Assembly (NCBI GenBank): GCA_951213105.1
Contig: OX578136.1
Location: 74,094,730 to 74,158,729, forward strand
Length of the DNA stretch: 64,000 bases
Source: Amaurobius ferox
Taxonomy: Eukaryota; Arthropoda; Arachnida; Araneae; Amaurobiidae
Direction of reading: 5' to 3'
Part shown: in pieces, positions 57,131 to 64,000 of the stretch
Layout: the number at the start of each line of letters is the position of its first letter
Numbering within the stretch: the first letter of the stretch is position 1
The notes under the pieces: generated by a model
Database searches by the model: none
Told to the model about the DNA's origin: nothing
Seen by the model: only the letters and a program-made list of their open reading frames with translations
Translations under genes and position numbers: made by a program

Positions 57131-58601
57131 AATTTAAAATGACCATATGCTCTCTAGGCTCTTAATTCCATCATCCTCATTCCATTGTTCCATCATTTAA
57201 AATATCCATAAAATTAAAATATCCATCATTCCATCATTTAAAATATCCATAAAATTAAAATATCCATCGTTCCATCATTTAAAATATCCATAAAATTAAA
57301 ATATCCATTTAAAAAATCCATATCGTTCCATCATTTAAAATATAAATATAATAATTTCTACAATGCATATGTTAAGCTCTTATTTCATTTAAAATCGGAA
57401 GCGCGGGAAACGGAAAGTAAAAACCAATTCGGTTTCTTATTGTCCCACCCATCGCTATGCATATACAGAACCGTGACGTCACCTCCACCTTGACGTCCCC
57501 ACCCACCACCTTCCCTGCTTCTGTGGGGGAGAAACGTCGGTTAAGAAATGCTTTAGCGGATCGCCGAGAAATTGAAATTCGGAAAATCTTAAAATCCCGA
57601 TCCTGTGGCCAATACGGAATATTTCTTGACCAGATTGGACTTGTAAGAATGCCAGATATTTGACCTTTCTAAAAATGTAAATTATTAGTCGAAATTCTGA
57701 GTACTTTTTACTATGCGAGAATTTAAAAACCAAAAATCGTTTTTTTTTTTGAGTCAAAGTGACTTTTGTTTTAAAATCATAAAAAAATATTAGAATTTGT
57801 CCCTGAGATTTGAAATTGATATATTTTTACTCGAAATTCTCTGCTCTTTTCGATGGTGTGATTTGTTTTTTTCTACAATGTCTGGATCGTGGAGAAAAAA
57901 GAGCAAAAAGGTCAAAAAACGGTCAAAATCGCATAAAACATTAAATAACAAAAAAAATAATTAAAATTTTAAAAATCGGTTTTCACGTGTCCTCCCTTCC
58001 CACCCCCCAGGGTCTCCGATTGCCAAATTTCATAGCTCTCCGACGCGCGGTCGCAAAACGTATAGTGTATAAGACAGACAGACAGACACACACACACACA
58101 GACATTGCCTTTTATTATTTAAGATACCCAGCTTCTAAATGAAAAGATACAATATTTCAATTGAATAATTTAGGAAGCTAGTTCACCAGTTGAAGAGGAA
58201 AAAAAACTGTTCAGTTGTCATCAGTATTATTAGTTAAAAAATTAAAAATAAGCTCAAGATTGTTTCGTACGGGACAAAAAGAAAGTAATCATTGAAAGTT
58301 TATGATAAAATATTTTTTTAACTTTTTTCTTTTTATTTCATATAATGCTACTATTAAAAGGGTTTAATGAAACATAGGAACTTTAAAATAAAATAAAATA
58401 TTTTTTGAGTTATAGTTAAAAATATAATGTCCCGTACGTAATAAATTTTTCTATATGGCTGCAAACAAAATGATCTAATTTTTGTTTGGTTAAAAATATA
58501 GATTTTCTGTTGATAAACTTTAATAGAATGGATTTCAAGCTTTAAAATGATGTATTACACTTAATTTTTTATAAAAACATTTTTTCAAACTTGTGAGGCC
58601 A
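57131..58601. other. Rest of the 4.65-kb element
   Basis: Contains a short repeat of CCATCATTTAAAATATCCAT (57180-57340). It also contains a G/C-richer patch at 57400-57600, a (GACA)/(CA) run at 58074-58102 and TTTTATTATTTAAGATA at 58111-58127. CTAGCCGCCTTTGGCGACTA at 55904-55923 and the 58.1-kb stretch could be the two ends of a non-LTR-type insertion that carried the SINE array. That reading is tentative. Confidence 0.35.
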
Positions 58602-58813
58602 AATACTGTGGAATGTCCCTAAAGTCCAATCTTTTTTCTAAGTCCTGTTTTTTCTTAAATTTAATTAAAGTAAAATCATTTTTTTTAAATTTTCGTATTT
58701 TTTCTAAGTAGTGTCTTTTTTTTTTTTTTTTTTTTTTCGATGTTTCGAGTTATAAGTTTTTTATATTGATTTAAAATTGAATTGCACTATCATTTATCAA
58801 AATTCCAGTTCCT

Positions 58814-59520
58814 AAAACTATAGAATATGTCACTTTGGTAGGAGGAGCCTATTTTAAAACATGGGAATATACGTCACTTGAGTAGGGAGGAGTCAATTTC
58901 AAAACATTGAGAACTATAAAAAAAATAGCTAGTTCATAGCTGCCAACTTTATTAGAAAGAACTTCAGTATAAAGAATTTTTATTTGGCAATATTTTAGGC
59001 ATAATCTGGTAATCTCATTATGTTTCTGTCTTTCTGGCAACACCTTCTTCTTGCTTCCTGATGAAAGAGTTGCTTATTTTAATCAATTTTTGAAATGTGT
59101 TGGAGAAAAGCATATACCATGTTAAAAACTTTAGGAGGAAAATTTTTTTTCTACATTATTTTTTCCATAAAACTATAGAATGCAACGTCACTTTGGTAGG
59201 AGGAGCCTATTTTAAAACACTGGAATATACGTCACTTCAGTAGGGATAGGGAGGAGTCAATTTCGAAACATTGAGAACTATAAAAAAATAGCTAGTTCAT
59301 AGCTGCCAACTTTATTAGAAAGAACTTCAGTATAAAGAATTTTTATTTGGCGATATTTTAGGCATAATCTGGTAATCTCATTATGTTTTTGGCAACAACT
59401 CCTTGCTTCCTGAAGAAAGAGTTGATTATTTTAATCAATTTTTGAAATGTGTTGGAGAAATGCATATACCATGTTAAAAACTTTAGGAGGAAAATTTTCT
59501 TTCTACATTATTTTTTCCAT
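58814..59520 (+). repeat. 355-bp tandem duplication in the Ars2 intron
   Basis: Units start at 58814 and 59169 with AAAACTATAGAAT. They share GTAGGAGGAGCCTATTTTAA, ATACGTCACTT, GGGAGGAGTCAATTTC, CATAGCTGCCAACTTTATTA, GGCATAATCTGGTAATCTC and GGAGAAAAGCATATACCATG-like words at high identity. Non-coding. The second unit has a duplicated TAGGGA and a small deletion. Confidence 0.9.
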
Positions 59521-59980
59521 TTTTACAGTGTTGACGAGTGCTGTCATCTCTAATTTTTGTATATCTTTTTTATGCATTTTTGTATTTTACTTCTATTTTT
59601 CAATTATTTTTCCACTAAACCTAACATGGTGTTTGTAAGCACTTTTCAATGTGAAAAACTTTAGGAGGGAAAGTTTGTGTTTCTACATTATTTTATCCAT
59701 TTTTATGGGGGTGGCATGTATTATATTTCATTTTTGCATGATATTGTAATAATCTTTCGTTTTTATATATTTGTTTTTTGTATGCATTTTTGTATTTTAC
59801 TTCTATTTTTAAATTATTTTCACTCTAAACCTAACATGGTGTTCATAAATACTTTTGAACATGAAAAGTTTTTTGAGGGAAATTTTTGGTCTACATTATT
59901 TTATCAATTTTCACAGTGTTGACATGTGCTATCTTTCGTTTTTGCATTTACATTTTTATGCATTTTTGTATTTTACTTAT
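59440..59980 (+). repeat. Degenerate tandem repeat following the 355-bp duplication
   Basis: About three units of 180-230 bp. Each carries AAACTTTAGGAGGRAA, CTACATTATTTTWTCCATTT, a GTTGAC/GGTGGCATGTG-like word, TATGCATTTTTGTATTTTAC and CTAAACCTAACATGGTGT. The last is interrupted by the mariner element at 59982. Confidence 0.75.
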
Positions 59981-59981
59981 A

Positions 59982-61285
59982 CAAGGTAGGATCAAAAAAT
60001 TCGGAGACTGGCTTACTTGGCTGGTATGATTTATTGATATTGTGTTACACACAACCACCTTCACAGTACTCCCCCCTCTGAGGTTATGCACTTCTGCCAG
60101 CATGAGTACAGTTGCTGAAAACATTCCTGGAAGCCTTTTGTTGAGGTGGTCTTCAGTGTGGCCGTCGTAGCTTCCTCAACTTCAGATGCACTCATGAAAC
60201 AGCGGTCTTTGAGTTCGTTTTTGAGAAGGGGGAAGAGGTCAAAATTGCATGGGGCGAGATTGGGTGAGTAGGAAGGGTTGACGTTCCTTGTCTGACCAGT
60301 GCGGACTGCACCATGAAAGACCGCTGAGTGGGAGCATTGTCATGTTGCAGCACCCAATTCTTACTTTTCCAAAGTTCTGGCCTTTTCCGGCAGATAGCAT
60401 CACGGAGACGAGCCAGGATTTGTGTGTACTTCTCCTTGTTCACTGTTTCCCCCTTCCGGTATGAACTCGTAATGCACCAAGCCCTTCTGGTCAAAAAACA
60501 CCTCCAGCACTACCTTCCCTTTTGAACGGTCCAAACAGAACTTTTTTTACTTCGGCGACAATAGTGACTTCCACTGTGAGGACTGCCGTTTTGTTTATGG
60601 GTCGTACAAGAAACACCACGTCTCATCACCTGTGATAATTTTTGAAAGGAATGTCAGATCTTTGTCAGCAATATCAATCAGTTCTCCACAGATTCGCATG
60701 CGCTCATCACACTGATCTTCGGTTAGCATTTTTGGTACTATGTGTTGACACACACGTTGCATGTTCAGTTCATCCATCAGGATAATTTGGCAGCTCCCGT
60801 ACGAAATTCCTGCTTTTTAAGCAATGATGCTGATAGTTTAATGTCGGTCGGCATGCACAATTTCTGCCAACTTTCGAATGTTGTCCTCCATAATTGATAT
60901 TGAAAACTGCCTAGTCTGTGAATTGTCTTCTACGGATTCAGGTCCGGACGTGAATTGGGAGTGCCACGAAAACACCTTCGCATGACACATTGCTCTCTCA
61001 CCATACACCTGCTGCAACATGTGCAGTGTTTCTGTCTGCCCCAAATGCTGGCAGAATTTGATATTCACACGTTGTTCTTCAAATACCACTTCCGTTTTCG
61101 ATGAATGCGAATGTCTACAGTTCATTGACACACATTGTCTGGAAAAACCCTGCACTGCAGATCTGCTTCTTCCTTTTCACATCTTGCATCACATTTGCCT
61201 TTACACCATGGTAAAATAGGTCCCCTCTCCTCCAATCAGGGTTGGAGATATCAGCACAGTCTCCGAACTTTTTGATCCTACTTTG
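59982..61285 (-). mobile_element. Complete mariner element, inactive
   Basis: The 1304-bp element has inverted repeats of about 29 bp with two mismatches. The left one starts CAAGGTAGGATCAAAAAATT and the right one, reversed, CAAAGTAGGATCAAAAAGTT; both continue CGGAGACTG. It is flanked by TA (59980-59981, 61286-61287). The size and termini are those of mariner. It inserted into the TATTTTACTTA unit of the tandem repeat in the Ars2 intron. Confidence 0.92.
60195..61155 (-). pseudogene. mariner transposase pseudogene
   Basis: On the minus strand, in order: VFEEQRVNIKFCQHLGQTET and GERAMCHAKVFSWHSQFTSG (the two N-terminal helix-turn-helix regions), SVEDNSQTRQ, then stops near 60837-60810. After these come VCQHIVPKMLTEDQ, ITGDETWCFLYDP (first catalytic Asp), a stop, WVLQHDNAPT (second Asp) and, after a frameshift, YSPNLAPCNFDLFP, where the third catalytic Asp is Asn. 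At least two stops, a shift and the lost third Asp make it inactive. It follows the mariner D,D34D layout. Confidence 0.9.
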
Positions 61286-61500
61286 TATTTATCAATTATT
61301 ACCTGTTAAATGAAAATCTCCTTGTTTCTGCTGAATGCTTTAGAATTCTCTTAAAGTTGGGAATTTTTCCATAAGATATCCTTCTAAAAAAAAACTATAT
61401 TTTCTATTTCTATAGAAAAAAAATACGACATTTGATACAAGATTGATTATTCAAAGAAATACAACATATATTTGTATTAATTTTTATATCTTATTTGCAG

Positions 61501-61617
61501 AGATGGAAGAGGTAGCCGACGTGAATATAGAGACTATGATCCAAGAAATCGTAGGGATAGATACAGTCCAGCTCGCCATGATATAAGCCCACCTATGAAA
61601 CGAATGCGTAGAGACTG
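61501..61617 (+). CDS. Srrt: Ars2/SRRT second coding exon
   Basis: The acceptor TTATTTGCAG is at 61500. The exon completes the Arg codon and encodes [31 protein letters not shown] and KRMRRD, continuing directly the conserved Ars2 N-terminus. It ends inside a Trp codon at TG|GTATTT (phase 2). It is 117 nt, a whole number of codons, so skipping it would keep the frame. SPARHD/SP sites are typical Ser-Pro phosphorylation contexts. Later exons (the RRM-like, SERRATE-Ars2 core and zinc-finger domains) lie beyond the window. Confidence 0.92.
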
Positions 61618-62229
61618 GTATTTATTACTTTTAATTTTGTTTTCATAGCATTTGTAAAGACAGTTCCATGATTTGCTTTAAAGAAATTGTTTTCACTATT
61701 TCAGTATTTTTTGACTTGCTAAACCCTTTCACCCTATATTTTATCAGTAGCCTCTTGACCTATATTTTTAGAATAATAATTTTCAATTTTTGTTCAGAGG
61801 GTTTCATTATTAATCCTAACCTATGACATTCAAAATATTTATAAATCTATAGTATGGTTCTTATTTTTGTTTCAATTATATCAAAGTGCTTGTGATCATT
61901 AAAAGTCCTTAAAAACTGCTTATTTCTATATCTTGATTTTTAACGAACCTTAAATGTTTTTGCAAATTTGAAATTCAATTTTTGATATGAACTGTGAAAT
62001 AATATTAGTGAATGTTTGAATTTTAGCGGTGGTTTGCTGGTCTGAGACCACTTAATCAGACTAGTAAGATTGCAATTTTAACCAGTAAATTTTTTTGAGA
62101 AAAAAAATTGTGGATTTTTCATTTCTCTGTAGAAGCTCAGTATATACTCCTGCAGGCTTCTCGTTAGCAAATGTAAGGTAGGGTATACCCACTTTGAACA
62201 ATGCAATGTACTTACAACATAAGTGATAA
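61618..62229. other. Ars2 intron sequence after the second coding exon
   Basis: No exon is recognised between the donor at 61618 and the Tigger element at 62232. AT-rich and apparently unique. Confidence 0.45.
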
Positions 62230-62231
62230 TA

Positions 62232-64000
62232 CAGTGAAACCCCGAATCTACGTTTTTCCCGCATTTTACGTTTTTTTCATCAGGTCCCATTTTTCCGTAT
62301 ACCAATACATGTTAATTTAACCCAGATTGTAAGTTTGTTATTTATGGACTTTCCCGCATTTTACATTTTTTCCCTGGACTGGAAAGTAAAAAAAAATTTA
62401 AATTTGCAATAATTTACAAAAAAAATTTGCAAAAAAAAAAAAAAAGCAATATTACTATTTTTTCCTTTTGTGCTTTTTTAAAGCTAATCCACGTTGTTGA
62501 AAGTTAATCATGAAAACAGAAACACATTCCACAGACTCTTGTCTTCTGAAATCCTGTCCAGACTCCTGTCTTCTTGGATTCCCCCCCCCCCCTTCCTTTG
62601 TTGAACACCCGCTGTCGCGGACTGCTCCCTTCCCGGGGAAGAACACTCCAGTTAACCAATCAGATGGAGTGGTTCCTTTTCTTTCGTCGGGGAGGGGGTG
62701 CCGGCCTTACCCTTCTCCACGTTTTCAGATAAGCCTTTCAGTTGCTGTTTAGCACGCGGTGGTCGCATTTCTAACCTTTTTGTGCCAAAATGACGAGTAA
62801 AAAACGCAAAAACTTTTCTGTTGTTAAGAAAGCCAAAATTGTTAAACAATTTGATGAATTTCACGGAACCAAATTAGCGTTCGCTCAATCACAAGGAATT
62901 CCCGTGACAACTCTGCAATCCATACTACAGAAAAGAGAATGCATTGAAAAAAACATCGAGAAAGTGGGTGAAAAAGATTCCAAGAAACGGAAAACATTGA
63001 AAAAATCTCCATACGACGAGCTGGAAGGTATCTTAGTAAAGTAGTTGAAAGAAGCTCGTGCCGCGAATGTACCTATAAATGGCATGATAATAAGAGAAAA
63101 AGCTCTAGAAATCGCCGATAGGCTTGGTGGTTTGAAAGACTTCACAGCTTCAAATGGCTGGATTGACAGAATGAAAAAAAGACATAATCTTGTGTATAGA
63201 TCTCTTTCGGGAGAATCATCAAGTGTAGATGAAGCTACAATAGAAGAATGGAAGAAAAATCTACCAAATTTGACCAAAGGATACAAGTCAAAGGACGTAT
63301 TCAATGCGAACGAGACTGGACTTTTCTTTAACCTCCTACAGGATAAAAGTTACGTTGCTAAAGGAGACTCCTGCCATGGAGGGAAGATGTCTAAATTGCG
63401 CCTTACGGTTTTACTGTGCTGTAATTCTGATGGAAGTGAGAAGCTGACGCCTCTTGTTGTTGGAAAGTCTCGCAAACCACGATGCTTCAAAAACGTTAGA
63501 AGTTTTCCGACAAAGTACGAAGCAAACAAGAAAGCATGGATAACCGAAGCCCTTTTCGAAGACTTTTTGTGCAAACTAAACAAACAAATGAAGTTGCAAA
63601 ATCGTAAAATAATTTTGTTCATTGATCAATGCACTGCACATCCGGATTTGCAGCTGTCTAATGTGCATGTCGTAATTTTTCCTGCAAATTGTACAAGCAA
63701 ATTGCAGCCTTGTGATCAGCAACATTATTCGATCTTTCAAGGTTTATTACAGAAAGCAACTTGTCCGGAAAGCTGTAGCTGAACTAGAAAATGGAAACCT
63801 AAATGACTCCTGCAAACTAAAGTTAAGTGTTCTAGAGGCTATGCATTTTATTTCTGCGTCGTGGAGAAACGTTACACAACAGTGCATTTCCCATTGTTTT
63901 GAAGAAAGCGGAATCGTAGCGTCTAATGAACCGGGAACAGATGAAGAATCAGCTGCGGTGGACTCGGAGGAGGACAACGAAACACTTATCTATGTACATC
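62232..64000 (+). mobile_element. pogo/Tigger-type element, cut by the window end
   Basis: Starts CAGTGAAACCCCGAATCTAC directly after a TA target (62230-62231), the standard pogo/Tigger end. TTTCCCGCATTTTACGTTTT recurs as a subterminal repeat (62256 and 62350). The transposase ORF begins at 62790 after a G/C-richer leader with a C-run. The other end is outside the window. It lies in the Ars2 intron in the sense orientation. Confidence 0.9.
62790..64000 (+). pseudogene. Tigger-like transposase, disabled and truncated by the window
   Basis: Starts MTSKKRKNFSVVKKAKIVKQ (Psq-type helix-turn-helix, residues about 1-55), followed by a CENP-B-type DNA-binding domain (LKEARAANVPINGMIIREKA ... NGWIDRMKKRHNL). 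The DDE_1 domain has DVFNANETGLF, LRLTVLLCCNSDGSEKL, LFIDQCTAHPD and LQPCDQ. Three lesions are visible: an in-frame TAG at 63042-63044 where the family has Trp; the first catalytic Asp (normally NADETG) is Asn (AAC); and one extra base after DQ at 63720 shifts the frame. Past that base the frame reads IIRSFKVYYRKQLVRKAV and stays open to the edge. The few lesions suggest a fairly young death. Confidence 0.92.

Larger units (their letters stand above)
55851..58442. repeat. GTTACGTACGGGAC motif copies, middle and right side
   Basis: Reverse copies at 55851-55864 (GTCCCGTACGTAAC), 55871-55884 (GTCCTGTACGTAAC) and 58429-58442 (GTCCCGTACGTAAT), and one direct copy at 58262-58275 (GTTTCGTACGGGAC). 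Together with the left cluster this makes eight copies, all inside the element. Confidence 0.85.
53967..58619 (-). mobile_element. Complete 4.65-kb DNA transposon, Sola-like candidate
   Basis: The terminal inverted repeats are 18 bp with one mismatch: GGGTCATTCCACAGTATT at 53967-53984 and, reversed, GGGACATTCCACAGTATT at 58602-58619. TAAA flanks both sides (53963-53966, 58620-58623). The joined flanks, TTTCG-TTAAA-GTCCAATC, match the neighbouring TTTTGTTAAAGTACAAA units, giving an empty-site check inside the window. The element contains a decayed transposase on the minus strand (54640-55760), eight copies of a GTTACGTACGGGAC motif and a nested SINE array. A 4-bp duplication fits the Sola superfamily; the family name is inferred. 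Confidence 0.85.

Noticed and set aside
53967..58623. TTAA target (Kolobok- or piggyBac-type) for the 4.65-kb element
   Set aside because: Placing the border one base further out would give TTAA on the left only; the right flank reads TAAAG, and the empty-site comparison fits a TAAA duplication with GGG-starting ends.

Overview
The window is AT-rich, intron- and transposon-dominated eukaryotic DNA. It most likely comes from an arthropod, probably a chelicerate such as a spider. The evidence is a nuclear copy of mitochondrial DNA with the arthropod order nad5-trnH-nad4 and TGA read as Trp, CAA-tailed tRNA-derived SINEs, and mariner, pogo/Tigger and piggyBac-type relics. The spider assignment is an inference; arthropod is much safer. 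There are no bacterial-type operons and no CRISPR.

Two host genes can be supported, both on the + strand. (1) A small secreted glycine-rich peptide gene. It has a TATA promoter and a non-coding first exon near 10.9-11.0 kb (the link to the coding exons is inferred), a signal-peptide exon at 26.59 kb and a glycine-rich last exon with a poly(A) signal at 31.1-31.5 kb. The mitochondrial insertion at 29.03-30.46 kb sits in its last intron. (2) The start of the Ars2/SRRT (serrate) gene. Its start-codon exon is at 52.36-52.49 kb and its next exon at 61.50-61.62 kb, separated by a 9-kb intron full of transposons; the gene runs off the right edge. A THAP-domain exon at 46.7-47.2 kb is split by a SINE and is treated as broken.

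Layout. 0-10.9 kb: interspersed repeats of two hairpin-ended families with microsatellite cores, a (TA)n tract, and three retroposons stacked on one target site (8.7-9.4 kb). 10.9-31.5 kb: the glycine-rich gene, whose first intron holds more such repeats, a 5S rRNA/SINE chimera (13.4-13.8 kb), an LTR, a CT-rich tract and other SINEs. 31.5-46.7 kb: a second solo LTR, a cluster of hairpin-ended repeats (33.6-37.0 kb), transposase fragments, tandem repeats and a TTAA-flanked MITE. 46.7-52.3 kb: the split THAP exon and a long inverted-repeat element. 52.3-64 kb: Ars2, with a complete 4.65-kb DNA transposon (18-bp inverted repeats, TAAA duplications, decayed transposase, arrays of a GTTACGTACGGGAC motif), a tandem SINE array inside it, a complete dead mariner, and a pogo/Tigger element cut by the window end.

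The most unusual items are the 5S-SINE chimera, which has lost its tRNA B box and may have swapped promoters; the 49-64 bp retroposons with perfect target duplications; the repeated retroposition into one target site; and the 4.65-kb transposon with its motif arrays. All boundaries were read by eye; no alignment or database search was run.
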